A DNA stretch of 64,000 bases from Actinoplanes sp. NBRC 103695 (lineage in GTDB: Bacteria; Actinomycetota; Actinomycetes; Mycobacteriales; Micromonosporaceae), in the NCBI RefSeq assembly GCF_030269485.1, contig NZ_BSTL01000003.1, positions 248,001 to 312,000 of the forward strand, in the 5' to 3' direction. Numbering within the stretch: position 1 is the first letter of the stretch; the number at the start of each line of letters is the position of its first letter. Positions 24,581 through 34,369 of the stretch are shown here, in pieces. The position numbers and the translations under genes were made by a program. The notes under the pieces were generated by a model. That model was given only the letters and a program-made list of their open reading frames with translations. It was not told the DNA's origin and ran no database searches.

Positions 24581-26806
24581 TCACGGGCGCTGAGCGGCGA
24601 CCGTCTCCCCGGGCCCGGAGCCGGGCCCGGGCTGATCCGCCGCCGGCGGCCTTCCGCCGGCGAGCTGCTTGGACAGCCGCTCACCTTCGACGTCGACGTT
24701 CGGCAGGATCCGGTCGAGCCACTTCGGCAGCCACCACGCCGACCTGCCGAGCAGTGACAGCACGGCCGGGACGATGGTCATCCGGACCAGGAAGGCGTCG
24801 ACCGCCACGCCGAACGCGAGGGCGAACCCGAGCGACTTGATGATGATGTCGTCGGCCAGGACGAAGCCCGCGAAGACGCTCATCATGATCAGCGCCGCGG
24901 CGGTGACGACCCGCGCGCCGTGCCTCATGCTGGCCACGACGGCGTCGTCCGGGGCGGCGCCGTGCACGAACTCCTCCCGGGCCCGGATGATCAGGAAGAC
25001 CTCGTAGTCCATGGCGAGTCCGAACAGGATGCCGATCAGGAAGATCGGGATGAAGCTGACGATCGGGCCGGTCGACTCGATGCCCACCAGATCGGTGAGG
25101 TGGCCCTGCTGGAAGATGAAGACCAGGGCGCCGAAGGACGCGACCACCGACAGCAGAAATCCCAGCGTCGCCTTGATCGGCACCAGGATGCTGCGGAACA
25201 CCACCAGCAGCAGGACGAACGCGAGGCCGACCACAACGGCCAGATAGGGCAGCAGCGCGTCGTTGATCTTCTCCGACACGTCGATGTCGACCGCGGTCCG
25301 GCCGGTGACGGCCAGGGTCGCGCCGCCGGTGGCCGCGGTGAAGTTCGCCTGCTGGGCGCGGATGTCGTGCACGAGCGTCTTGGTCTCCTCGCTGAGGGGA
25401 CCGCTCTGCGGGATGACGTTGAGGGTGGCGGTGTCTCCGGCCCGGTTCGGCTCCGCCCCGGTGGCGATCACCACGCCCTCGAGACCGGAGATGAGCTTCT
25501 GCGCCTGTTCGCCCGCGGCCGCTGACTGGCCGGCGGCGGCCTCGACCACCACGAGCAGGGGACCGTTGATGCCGGCTCCGAAGCCTTCGGCCAGCTGGTC
25601 GTACGCCTTCCGCTGGGTTGACCCGGCGGCCGCGGTGCTGTCGTCGGGCAACGCGAGGTTCAGGTCGAGACCCGGGATCGCGACGATGCCGACCACGACC
25701 AACGACAGGACCAGTGCGGGTACGCGATGCCTGACCACGCCGCGGGCCCAGCGCTCGCCCATCGGAGTCCTGGCAGGCCGGCCGATGCCGCGGCGCTGAG
25801 ACCGGGGCAGGATCTTGCGGCCGGCGAAGCCGAGCAGGGCGGGCACCAGGGACAGGCTGATCACGACAGCCACGGCGACGGTGCCGGCCGCGGCGACACC
25901 CATGGAGGCCAGGAACGGGATCCCGACCACGGAGAGTGCGGCCAGGGCGATGATGACGGTCAGCCCGGCGAAGACGACTGCCGAACCGGCGGTGCCGGCG
26001 GCCCGGCCGGCGGCCTCCTCGCCGCTCCGGCCGGTCGTGAGTTCGTGCCGGTAGCGCGACAGGATGAACAGCGCGTAGTCGATACCGACGGCCAGGCCGA
26101 GCATGACGGCCAGGTCGGCGGTGTTCGAGGTCAGGTCGAGGAAGCCGGTGGTGATCTGGATGCCGAGCATGCCGATGCCGACGCCGATGAGCGCGGTCAG
26201 GACCGGCAGGCCCGCGGCGACGAGGGAGCCGAACGTGATCAGCAGGACGACGGCGGCCACGACGATGCCGAGACCTTCGGCTCCACCGCCTGCTTCCTCC
26301 TGCTCGGTGACCTCCCCGGAGTACTCGACGCCGACACCGGCTTGCCGTGCGGTGTCGCCGGCGGCGAGCAGCGCCTCACGCGATGCGGCAGTCACCTCGG
26401 TCGCCACCACCGCGTAGTCGACATTGGCGTAAGCCGTCTTCCCGTCCGGCGCGATCGTCTTCGCCTCGTACGGGTCGTCGACCGTCGTCACCTGGGGCGC
26501 CTTGCGCAGGGCGCCGACCGTGGCCCGTACGGCGGCCTGCTGGTCCGGGCCGGCCAGCGTGCCGTCGCCGGAAACGGTGAACACCACCCTCGCCGAGGCG
26601 GTGTCAGTGCCCCCGTGGAACTTGTCCGTCACCACCTCCAGGGCCTGCAACGACTCGGTGCCGGGGATGGCGAGCTCGTCACTGGTCGGCCCGGACAGCT
26701 GGGCCGCTCCCACGCCGAACAGGCCCAGGAGCATCACCCACACGATCAGTGTCAGCCGCCGGCGCCGGAACGAGAACCGGCCCAGTCGGTACAAAAGGCT
26801 TGCCAC
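24581..26806 (-). CDS. MMPL/RND-family transporter
   Basis: 741 residues, with two repeats, each a large outer loop and about six helices. The first transmembrane block contains GLAVGIDYALFILSRYRHEL and the second GLAMDYEVFLIIRAREEF, both with the acidic residues of the proton relay. MMPL proteins export lipids, polyketides or siderophores. Start GTG after AGGAGG. The gene is divergent from a two-component system, a possible regulator. Its last codons encode GPGSGPGE through a hairpin that may terminate transcription from the opposite side. Confidence 0.9.
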   Translation of the reverse strand: MASLLYRLGRFSFRRRRLTLIVWVMLLGLFGVGAAQLSGPTSDELAIPGTESLQALEVVTDKFHGGTDTASARVVFTVSGDGTLAGPDQQAAVRATVGALRKAPQVTTVDDPYEAKTIAPDGKTAYANVDYAVVATEVTAASREALLAAGDTARQAGVGVEYSGEVTEQEEAGGGAEGLGIVVAAVVLLITFGSLVAAGLPVLTALIGVGIGMLGIQITTGFLDLTSNTADLAVMLGLAVGIDYALFILSRYRHELTTGRSGEEAAGRAAGTAGSAVVFAGLTVIIALAALSVVGIPFLASMGVAAAGTVAVAVVISLSLVPALLGFAGRKILPRSQRRGIGRPARTPMGERWARGVVRHRVPALVLSLVVVGIVAIPGLDLNLALPDDSTAAAGSTQRKAYDQLAEGFGAGINGPLLVVVEAAAGQSAAAGEQAQKLISGLEGVVIATGAEPNRAGDTATLNVIPQSGPLSEETKTLVHDIRAQQANFTAATGGATLAVTGRTAVDIDVSEKINDALLPYLAVVVGLAFVLLLVVFRSILVPIKATLGFLLSVVASFGALVFIFQQGHLTDLVGIESTGPIVSFIPIFLIGILFGLAMDYEVFLIIRAREEFVHGAAPDDAVVASMRHGARVVTAAALIMMSVFAGFVLADDIIIKSLGFALAFGVAVDAFLVRMTIVPAVLSLLGRSAWWLPKWLDRILPNVDVEGERLSKQLAGGRPPAADQPGPGSGPGETVAAQRP
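24608..24662. terminator. Two stacked hairpins at the MMPL 3' end
   Basis: CCCGGGCCCGG-AG-CCGGGCCCGGG (11-bp arms) is followed after 9 nt by CGCCGGCGG-CCTT-CCGCCGGCG (9-bp arms). Both are perfect. They lie inside the last codons of the MMPL gene and 47 nt after the convergent lipoprotein gene, so they probably terminate that operon while being translated through on the other strand. Confidence 0.6.
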
Positions 26807-26952
26807 GAACGTCCTCCTACAGTCGTGTGGCCCCGTTCAGGGGCCGTCTCACGATCGCGGCAGGCACCGGGGTGTGTCGTCCCGCCGGCGCAGGCGGCCG
26901 GCTACTGCGAACGCGGTACTTTGACAGCGCTCAGTACTGCGGGAAGGGGTCG

Positions 26953-28182
26953 ATGGGAACGGCTCGCCGCACTACCGTCGTGATGATGTACGTGGCAGTC
27001 AGCCAATGGAGGTCCACGCGCCTCGACCGTTACCGTGGCCCGCTGGGCGATGTGATGCTGGCGGCGATCGGGGTCGCTCTACTGCTGTACCTGGGTCCGA
27101 CGCCGGTGAACGTCGGTACGGCGCTGCTGGCGGTGGCGTGCGCCGCGCTGATCCTGGTACGCCGCCGGTATCCCGTACCGGTCCTGCTGGCCGGCGCCGC
27201 TGTCTTCATGCTCACCATTGCCCTGACCCGGCCCCCGGACGGGATGTTCATCGTCGCCGGCGTGCTGACCTACTCCGCCGCGGTGTCCGGCCCGCGTCGC
27301 CGGCCCTGGTTCTATGCCACGCTCATGTGGGGTTCGCTCATGGTCGCCGGCTCGGTGACGTACCTCGGCGACTGGTGGAGCACCGACCAGTTCACCACGT
27401 TCGCGATCGTCTTCGGCGGCGCGGCGGCGGGGGACTCGACCCGGATGCGCCGGGCGTACATCGCCGAGGTGACCGAGCGGGCCAGGCAGGCGGAGATGAG
27501 CCGCGACGAGGAGGCCCGCCGCCGAGTGATGGACGAGCGTCTGCGCATCGCCCGGGAACTGCACGACGTCGTCGCCCATCACATCGCGGTGATCAGCGTC
27601 CACGCCGGCGCCGCCGGCCACGTGCTGCGCAACGAGCCGGACAAGGTGTGGCCGGTGCTCGGGCACATCCGCACCGCCGCGGACACCGTCCTGGACGAGA
27701 TCAAGTCGGTGGTCAGCGTGCTGCGTGACGCGAACGAGGTCCGGAGCACCGAACCGGCGCCCGGCGTGGAGCGCCTGCCGGAGCTGCTGTCCGGGCTGAG
27801 CGCCATGGGCTTCGCCGTCCGGCATCAGCAGCGCGGCGAGCCCCGGCCGTTGCCGGCGGTGGTGAACCTGGCTGCGTACCGCATCGCGCAGGAGGCACTG
27901 ACCAACGCCCACCGGTACGGCGACGGCGGCACCACCCTCGAGCTCGAGTACACCGTCGATACCGTGAGCATCGACGTCACGAACCGCATGGCCGGGTACG
28001 CCGATGGCCGGCCCGGCGCCGGGTTCGGGCTGCTCGGCATGCGGGAGCGGGCTGCGGCCGCGCGCGGCACGATCGAGGCCGGGCCGGTCGCGGGCGGCCT
28101 CTTCCGGGTTCATGCCGAGTTACCCACCGACGATCAGGCGGTCAACCGCCTCAACGCGTCCGCCACCGCCGAGCGGGCGTGA
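26953..28182 (+). CDS. NarL-type sensor histidine kinase
   Basis: 409 residues. Four or five N-terminal helices (about 30-155) form the membrane sensor. A short coiled coil leads to the HisKA_3 dimerisation helix with RELHDVVAHHIAVISV, the phospho-accepting His. The HATPase domain shows AQEALTNAHRYG (N-box) and GFGLLGMRERAAAARG (G-box). The start used has GGAAGGGG just upstream. The next gene is its response regulator, one base after the stop. Signal unknown. Position suggests control of the divergent MMPL exporter. Confidence 0.9.
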   Translation: MGTARRTTVVMMYVAVSQWRSTRLDRYRGPLGDVMLAAIGVALLLYLGPTPVNVGTALLAVACAALILVRRRYPVPVLLAGAAVFMLTIALTRPPDGMFIVAGVLTYSAAVSGPRRRPWFYATLMWGSLMVAGSVTYLGDWWSTDQFTTFAIVFGGAAAGDSTRMRRAYIAEVTERARQAEMSRDEEARRRVMDERLRIARELHDVVAHHIAVISVHAGAAGHVLRNEPDKVWPVLGHIRTAADTVLDEIKSVVSVLRDANEVRSTEPAPGVERLPELLSGLSAMGFAVRHQQRGEPRPLPAVVNLAAYRIAQEALTNAHRYGDGGTTLELEYTVDTVSIDVTNRMAGYADGRPGAGFGLLGMRERAAAARGTIEAGPVAGGLFRVHAELPTDDQAVNRLNASATAERA

Positions 28183-28183
28183 C

Positions 28184-28867
28184 GTGGCCATCCGCGTTCT
28201 CCTCGCCGACGACCAGGCTCTCATCCGCGCCGGATTCAGGATGATCATCGATGCCGAACCCGGTCTGGAAGTGGTCGGTGAGGCCTCCGACGGCGCCGAG
28301 GCCGTCGAGCTGTGCCGCAGCGGCCGGGTCGATGTCGTCCTGATGGACATCCGGATGCCGCACGTGGACGGTATCGAGGCGACCCGCCGCATCGGCGCCG
28401 ACGAGCGCCTCGCCGGCGTGCGGGTGCTGGTGCTCACCACGTTCGAGGACGACGACAACGTGATCTACGCCTTGCAGGCCGGGGCCAGCGGTTTCCTGGG
28501 CAAGAACGTGGCGCCCGGCGATCTCGTCAACGCCATCCGGGTGGTCGCCGACGGCGAGGCACTGCTGTCACCGCGGGCCACCAGTGGTCTGGTGAGCCGG
28601 CTGATCGCCGACGTCCGGCCGCCCGTCGCGGAGGTGCCGGAGCTGGCGCTGGTCACCGATCGGGAGCGGGAGATCCTGCTGCTGGTCGCACACGGGCTGT
28701 CGAACGACGACATCGCGGAGCGGCTGTACCTTTCGCGACTGACGGTCAAGACGCACGTCAACCGCACGATGATCAAGCTGAATGCCCGTGACCGTGCCCA
28801 GCTGGTGGTTTTCGCCTACCGGCATCACCTGGTCAAGCCGGGCGACCCCCTGCCCGACCGCCGGTAA
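28184..28867 (+). CDS. NarL/LuxR-family response regulator
   Basis: 227 residues. The receiver domain has the acidic pair in LLADDQALIRAG and phospho-acceptor Asp in VVLMDIRMP, plus TTF and GFLGKN at the signalling face. The C-terminal LuxR helix-turn-helix reads LTDREREILLLVAHGLSNDD-type sequence followed by LYLSRLTVKTHVNRTMIKL. The GTG start begins one base after the kinase stop, so the pair is one transcription and translation unit. Confidence 0.93.
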   Translation: MAIRVLLADDQALIRAGFRMIIDAEPGLEVVGEASDGAEAVELCRSGRVDVVLMDIRMPHVDGIEATRRIGADERLAGVRVLVLTTFEDDDNVIYALQAGASGFLGKNVAPGDLVNAIRVVADGEALLSPRATSGLVSRLIADVRPPVAEVPELALVTDREREILLLVAHGLSNDDIAERLYLSRLTVKTHVNRTMIKLNARDRAQLVVFAYRHHLVKPGDPLPDRR

Positions 28868-29028
28868 CGACCGCCGTCCGTTCCAGAATGGAACAGCGGT
28901 GCGATTACCCGGGCAGCGCGACGTGGAAATATGACTCAGGGTATTCGCAGAAGCGGCGTAACGCTGTGCGTGAAGCGCTGATTTCAGCGAGACGGTTCGT
29001 CGATATAATAGTCGGCTAAATCCAGCAA

Positions 29029-29056
29029 TTGACACGTCTGAATGTCTATGTACGCT
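29029..29056 (+). promoter_or_regulatory. Candidate promoter for the secreted carbohydrate operon
   Basis: TTGACA, a 16-nt spacer and TACGCT (actinobacterial -10 of form TANNNT) lie 36 nt before the chosen start of the sugar dehydrogenase gene. The local AT-richness (CGATATAATAGTC just upstream) is high for this genome. Not tested against other sites. Confidence 0.5.
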
Positions 29057-29091
29057 GTCATTCGCAAGCACACTATCTACGGATGGATCGA

Positions 29092-31176
29092 ATGCGGATT
29101 CCTGTCATGCACGTACCGCTCCGGCGGCGCCTCACCACGACGATGATCGCCGTCGGGGTGATGACCCTCGCGCTCGTGGCGGTACGGGCACCGGCCGAGG
29201 CGGCGACCGGGTCGCCGGTGGTCGGCGTGGACTCGGGCCGCTGCCTGGACGTCGTCGCCCAGTCCCAGGCGGACCAGGCCAGGCTGAACCTCTACGACTG
29301 CGTCGGGCAGGCCAACCAGGCCTGGACGCTGACCTCGGCCGGTGAGCTGCGGGTGTACGACCAGCCGAAGTGCTTGGACGTCGCCGGTCAGGACACGACG
29401 GCGCCCGCGGTCGTGCAGATCTACCGCTGCACCGGCAACGCCAATCAGAAGTGGCGGCTCAACGCCGACGGCAGCATCACCGGCGTGCAGTCCGGCCTCT
29501 GCCTGGACGTCACTGGCGGCAACACGGCCAACGGCGCCGAGGTCGGCATGTGGACGTGCAACGGGCAGGGCAACCAGAAATGGCGGACGACCGGGGCGGA
29601 CACCGAGGCGCCGAGCGTGCCGGGGAATCCGCGGGTGAGTGATCTGGTGTGCGACGCGGCGACCTTCGCGTGGAACGCGTCGGCCGACAACGTCGGGGTG
29701 GCGTTCTACGACATCTTCCACGACGGGCAGCTGATGAAATCGGTCGGCGGAACCACGCTTTCCACCAGCCTGACCGTGGTCGCCGGAGCGACGTGGGGTC
29801 TCTACGTCAACGCCCGGGACGCCGCCGGCAACGTGTCCCAGGCCAGTACGACGGTGTCGATCACCCCGCCGCACTGCCAGGACGACTCCGAGGCGCCGAC
29901 CGCGCCGGCCGGGCTCACCGGCTCGGTGTCCGGCACCACCGTCACGCTGAACTGGACGGCGGCCACCGACAACATCGGCGTGCGGGCGTACGACGTCTTC
30001 CGGGACAACGCCAAGGTCGGCACGATCACCGGGACCGCGACCACGCCGCCGGCCACGTCGTTCATCGACAGTGGACTGGCGGCCAGAACGGCCTACTCCT
30101 ACTACGTGGTGGCCCGCGACGCGCAGGCCAACGTGTCGCCGCGCAGCAACACCGTGACGGTTACCACCGGTGCGGCCTGCGGCAGCCCAGTCTGCGGGGT
30201 CACTCCGATCGCCACCGAGACGGATCTCCCGTGGGGCCTGGTCACGCTGGCCGACGGGACCATCCTGTACACCCGCCGCGACGCCCACGACATCATCCGG
30301 CTCAACCCGGCGACCGGGGCCAAGACCACCCTCGGCACCGTCCCGAACGTGCAGAACACCGACGGCGAGGGCGGCCTGCTCGGCCTGGCGGTCTCGGCCG
30401 ACTTCGCCGGCGACCACTGGCTGTACATCATGCACACCTCGCCGAGCGACAACCGGATCGTCCGGATCCGGCTCGACGACGACAGTTTGAACACCGCCAC
30501 CGAGCAGATCCTGCTCTCCGGCATCCTGCGCAACAAGTACCACGACGGCGGCCGGCTGCGGTTCGGCCCGGACGGCAAGCTGTACGCCAGCACGGGCGAC
30601 GCCCAGAACGGCGCCAACGCCCAGAACCTGAACAGCCTCAACGGCAAGGTGCTGCGGCTGAACACCGACGGCTCGGTCCCCTCGGACAACCCGTACGGCA
30701 ACTACGTGTGGAGCTACGGCCACCGCAACCCGCAGGGGCTGGCCTTCGACTCGCAGGGACGGCTCTGGGAGCAGGAGTTCGGCGACGGCATCATGGACGA
30801 GACGAACCTGATCACCAAGGGCGGCAACTACGGCTGGCCGGCCTGCGAGGGCACCAGCGGCACCTGCGGTACGGCCGGGTTCCTCGCGCCCAAACGCACG
30901 TACCCGACCAGCGAGGGTTCGTGTTCCGGGATCGCGATCGTGCGCGACGCGCTCTACGTGGCCTGCCAACGCGGAACCCGCATGTACCGCGCGGTGATCA
31001 GCGGCACCAGCCTGATCGACGTGCAGACCTACTTCAACGGCACGTACGGCCGGCTGCGCACCGTCGAGCCCGCGCCCGGTGGCGGCCTCTGGCTGACCAC
31101 CAGCAATGTGGGTGACAAGGACAGCACGCCGAACAACAGCGACGAACGAATCTTCCGCGTGACTCTCGGCAACTGA
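29092..31176 (+). CDS. Secreted ricin-lectin / Fn3 / sugar dehydrogenase
   Basis: 694 residues. A Sec signal peptide (LRRRLTTTMIAVGVMTLALV ... APAEAA) is followed by a ricin-type beta-trefoil (about 40-175, with repeated 'CLDV ... W.C.G..NQ.W' units). Two fibronectin-III-like domains (about 180-365) come next, then a glucose/sorbosone-dehydrogenase six-bladed propeller (370-end, with LPWGLVTLADGTILYT, GEGGLLGLAVSADF and YGHRNPQGLAFD). Members oxidise aldoses with PQQ, and the lectin would tether it to polysaccharide. In-frame ATGs also exist nine bases earlier and 15 later. It forms an operon with the GH2 gene 12 nt downstream. Confidence 0.88.
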   Translation: MRIPVMHVPLRRRLTTTMIAVGVMTLALVAVRAPAEAATGSPVVGVDSGRCLDVVAQSQADQARLNLYDCVGQANQAWTLTSAGELRVYDQPKCLDVAGQDTTAPAVVQIYRCTGNANQKWRLNADGSITGVQSGLCLDVTGGNTANGAEVGMWTCNGQGNQKWRTTGADTEAPSVPGNPRVSDLVCDAATFAWNASADNVGVAFYDIFHDGQLMKSVGGTTLSTSLTVVAGATWGLYVNARDAAGNVSQASTTVSITPPHCQDDSEAPTAPAGLTGSVSGTTVTLNWTAATDNIGVRAYDVFRDNAKVGTITGTATTPPATSFIDSGLAARTAYSYYVVARDAQANVSPRSNTVTVTTGAACGSPVCGVTPIATETDLPWGLVTLADGTILYTRRDAHDIIRLNPATGAKTTLGTVPNVQNTDGEGGLLGLAVSADFAGDHWLYIMHTSPSDNRIVRIRLDDDSLNTATEQILLSGILRNKYHDGGRLRFGPDGKLYASTGDAQNGANAQNLNSLNGKVLRLNTDGSVPSDNPYGNYVWSYGHRNPQGLAFDSQGRLWEQEFGDGIMDETNLITKGGNYGWPACEGTSGTCGTAGFLAPKRTYPTSEGSCSGIAIVRDALYVACQRGTRMYRAVISGTSLIDVQTYFNGTYGRLRTVEPAPGGGLWLTTSNVGDKDSTPNNSDERIFRVTLGN

Positions 31177-31188
31177 CCGGAGGCGAAC

Positions 31189-33990
31189 GTGCACATCAAA
31201 CGGCGTGACCTGTTGGCGATCGGCGTCGGGGCGGCGGGTTTGTCCGCAGCCGGGGTGGCGTTCGGCAACCCGGCCGGGGCGGCGCTCAGCGGCCCGGTGA
31301 CCGAGACGATGACGCTGACCGGCACCGATGCCGACCACACCGTCGACTGGGACTTCCAGGTCACCGCCGGTCGCCGCAGCGGTGAATGGAGCACGATTCC
31401 CACCCCGTCGAACTGGGAGTGCCACGGCTTCGGCAGCTACAACTACGGCTCCACCCTCGTCCCGGAGGAGCGAGGAAACTACCGTCACACCTTCACCCCG
31501 CCGTCCTCGTGGGCGGGCCGGCGGATCCACCTGGTCTTCGAGGCCGCCATGACCGACACCGAAGTGTGGGTCAACGGCACGTCGGCCGGGTCACGGCACC
31601 GGGGTGGCTTCTACGAGTTCCGGTACGACGTGACCGAGCTGCTGCGGCTGGGCCAGCCCAACCTGCTGGAGGTCACGGTCAGCAAGGAGTCCTCGGACAA
31701 CTCGGTCAACGACGCCGAGCGCCGGGGCGACTACTGGAACTTCGGTGGGATCTTCCGTCCGGTCTCGTTGCGGGCCTTCCCGGCCGTCCACATCGAGCGG
31801 TTCGCGGTGGACGCGCGGGCCGACGGGTCCTTCGCCGTGGACGTGATGCTGGCCGGTGTCACCGCCGCCGGGCGGGTGACCGGCCGGATCAGGCGGCTGG
31901 ACGGCACCGCGGTCGGCGCGGACTTCTCGGTCGCCGTTCCGGCGGGCGCCACCAAGGCGACGTTGACGACGACTGTGGACGGGCCGCTGCAGTGGACCGC
32001 GGAGACCCCGGACCTCTACCAGGTCGAGATCTCGGTCGCCACCGGCTCCGGCACGGTGCTGCACAGCATCGGCACCCGGTTCGGCTTCCGCACCATCGAG
32101 GTACGCGCCGGGGACGGCATCTACGTCAACGGCCGCCGGGTGGTGCTCAAGGGCGCCAACCGGCACACCTTCTGGCCGACCCTGGGCCGTGCCTCCAGCC
32201 CCCGGATCGCCCGGCTGGACATCGGGCTGATGAAGGACATGAACATGAACGCGGTACGGATGTCGCACTATCCGCCCGACCCGTACTTCCTCGACCTGTG
32301 CGACGAGCTCGGCCTCTATGTTCTCGACGAGCTCGCCGGCTGGCAGAAGCGCTACGACGAGGGCGTGGGCGCGCCACTGGTCGCGGCGCTGGTGACCCGT
32401 GATGCCAACCATCCCAGCGTGCTGTTCTGGGACAACGGCAACGAGGGCGGCTGGAACGTCGGTCTCGACGACGACTTCGCGCAGTACGACCCGCAGAAGC
32501 GCACCGTCCTGCACCCGTGGACCACGTTCAACAACGTCGACACCAGCCACTACCAGTCGTACGACAGCACGGTCGCCAAGGCGGCCGGCGGCACCGTCTT
32601 CATGCCCACCGAGTTCCTGCACGGCCTCTACGACGGTGGCGCCGGCGCCGGCCTGAACGATTACTGGCGGGTGATGGGCGGCGGCCAACGGTCGGCCGGC
32701 GGATTCATCTGGTCGCTGTTCGACGAGAGCGTGGTCCGCGACGACCGGGGCGGCGCCCTGGACACCTTCGGAAACCGGGCGCCCGACGGCATTCTCGGCC
32801 CGTTCCGGGAGAAGGAGGCCAGCTTCTTCACGATCCGCGACATCTGGTCGCCGATCCAGCTCAGCAACCCGGACTACTACGCCTCGACCTTCCCGAGGTC
32901 GTTCGACCGGACCGTCAAGATCGTCAACCGGTACGACTTCACCGATGTCAGCCGGTGCCGGTTCCGCTGGCAGCTGGTCACCTTCGTATCGCCCGGCGCC
33001 GGCGCCGGGCACACGGTCACCGCACAGGGCACTTTGACCGGCCCGAGCATCGCCCCGGGCGCCGCCGGCTCGGTACCTCTGGACCTGCCCGCCGACTGGA
33101 GCAATGCCGACGCGCTGATGCTGAGCGCGACGGATCCCGGCGGACGCGCCGTCGCCGGCTGGACCTGGCGGATCAAGAAGGCGGCCGACTTCGCCGGACG
33201 GCTGGTGATCCCGGTCGCGGGCAGCGTGACCGCCGTCGAGGACTCCACCGGCATCACCATGACGGCCGGCCCGACCACCGTGACGATCGGCAAGGCGAAC
33301 GGGCGGCTGACCGGGGTACGGCAGGCGGGCACACCGGTATCGCTGACCAACGGCCCGGCGCCGGCCGACGGCTCGTCGACCTTCGGCGGTCTCACCCACT
33401 TCCAGGACGGAACGGCGTGGGTGGTGCAGGCGACCTACACCGGTGATCTGACCACCGTACGGTGGCGGCTGGACGCCAACGGCTGGCTCCACCTCGAATA
33501 CACCTATCGCCGGACCGGCAACCACGACTACTTCGGTGTCGGCTTCGATTACCCGGAGGCGAATGTCCGCGGCCTGACCTGGCTCGGCGACGGGCCGTAC
33601 CGGGTCTACAAGAACCGGCTGCGGGGAGTGTCGGCCGACGTCTGGACGAAGCAGTACAACAACACGGCCACCGGCGCCGCCGGGTTCCAGTACCCGGAGT
33701 TCAAGGGCTATCACGCCCGTACCTGCTGGGCGGCGCTGAGCACCACCGAGGGCACCATCACGATGGTCGCCGCCGACGAGGGCCTCTTCCTGCGCCTCTT
33801 CACGCCCGCGGCCGGGCCCGACCCGATTACCGCCACCGCTCCGTACCCGTCGAAGGGTCTGTCCTTTCTGGACGCGATCGCGCCGATCGGGAACAAGTTT
33901 CACAGTGCCGGCGTGCTGGGCCCGGAGAGCCGGCCGAACGTCGGCGCCGGCGATTACCACCGCACCATTTATTTCCGATTCGGCGCCTGA
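31189..33990 (+). CDS. Secreted glycoside hydrolase family 2 enzyme
   Basis: 933 residues, beta-galactosidase/beta-glucuronidase-like. An N-terminal twin-arginine signal (KRRDLLAIGVGAAG) implies Tat export after folding. The sugar-binding, immunoglobulin-like and TIM-barrel domains follow (NTEVWVNG-type 'DTEVWVNGTSAG', KGANRHTFWP, NMNAVRMSHYPPDP). The acid/base Glu sits in WDNGNEGGWN (about residue 417). Residues after 560 form extra C-terminal beta domains. The GTG has GGAGG five bases upstream. Linkage specificity cannot be read. Context with GH76 points to fungal or plant polysaccharide use. Confidence 0.88.
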   Translation: MHIKRRDLLAIGVGAAGLSAAGVAFGNPAGAALSGPVTETMTLTGTDADHTVDWDFQVTAGRRSGEWSTIPTPSNWECHGFGSYNYGSTLVPEERGNYRHTFTPPSSWAGRRIHLVFEAAMTDTEVWVNGTSAGSRHRGGFYEFRYDVTELLRLGQPNLLEVTVSKESSDNSVNDAERRGDYWNFGGIFRPVSLRAFPAVHIERFAVDARADGSFAVDVMLAGVTAAGRVTGRIRRLDGTAVGADFSVAVPAGATKATLTTTVDGPLQWTAETPDLYQVEISVATGSGTVLHSIGTRFGFRTIEVRAGDGIYVNGRRVVLKGANRHTFWPTLGRASSPRIARLDIGLMKDMNMNAVRMSHYPPDPYFLDLCDELGLYVLDELAGWQKRYDEGVGAPLVAALVTRDANHPSVLFWDNGNEGGWNVGLDDDFAQYDPQKRTVLHPWTTFNNVDTSHYQSYDSTVAKAAGGTVFMPTEFLHGLYDGGAGAGLNDYWRVMGGGQRSAGGFIWSLFDESVVRDDRGGALDTFGNRAPDGILGPFREKEASFFTIRDIWSPIQLSNPDYYASTFPRSFDRTVKIVNRYDFTDVSRCRFRWQLVTFVSPGAGAGHTVTAQGTLTGPSIAPGAAGSVPLDLPADWSNADALMLSATDPGGRAVAGWTWRIKKAADFAGRLVIPVAGSVTAVEDSTGITMTAGPTTVTIGKANGRLTGVRQAGTPVSLTNGPAPADGSSTFGGLTHFQDGTAWVVQATYTGDLTTVRWRLDANGWLHLEYTYRRTGNHDYFGVGFDYPEANVRGLTWLGDGPYRVYKNRLRGVSADVWTKQYNNTATGAAGFQYPEFKGYHARTCWAALSTTEGTITMVAADEGLFLRLFTPAAGPDPITATAPYPSKGLSFLDAIAPIGNKFHSAGVLGPESRPNVGAGDYHRTIYFRFGA

Positions 33991-34369
33991 CCTATCCGGG
34001 GACGATCTCTGCCTGCCTGCGTTGTCCCGGGTCATCGCCCCCATCGACCTCCCCAGCGTCTTCCGCCCGTTAGCGCCCTTTCCCGGAATGTCCTCTCCCG
34101 CCTCGCGGCCGGTGTTCGAGGCGAGTGGAACGTCAATCCTGACGGCCTGGGAACGGTGATTCGGTGGACCTGCGAGTTAAAGCCGCTCCCCGGCCGTCGC
34201 GGGGTTCTCGCCGGCCCGTTCACGCCGCTCCGGCGCCGGTACATGGCCGCGGCGCTCGCGAGGTGCGTGCGCGCGGCCGGACAGCAGGGGATCTCGGGCG
34301 AAGGTGCCCGGCGGACGTGATCCTCGAGGTCTGCGTCAAGGTCTCCGCCCGCCGGGGCTCAAGGACGGG
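33991..34369. other. Intergenic, nothing recognised
   Basis: About 380 bases between the GH2 gene and the convergent cupin gene. I see no convincing frame, RNA gene or strong hairpin. Confidence 0.6.

Noticed and set aside
26915..26940. Imperfect inverted repeat GTACTTTGACAGCGCTCAGTAC in the MMPL/kinase spacer
   Set aside because: It resembles TetR sites near MMPL genes, but the arms match poorly and no TetR is adjacent. It also contains TTGACA without a fitting -10.
33991..34369. Possible small genes in the gap after the GH2 gene
   Set aside because: Short frames here have no ribosome sites and Arg/Pro-rich chance composition.
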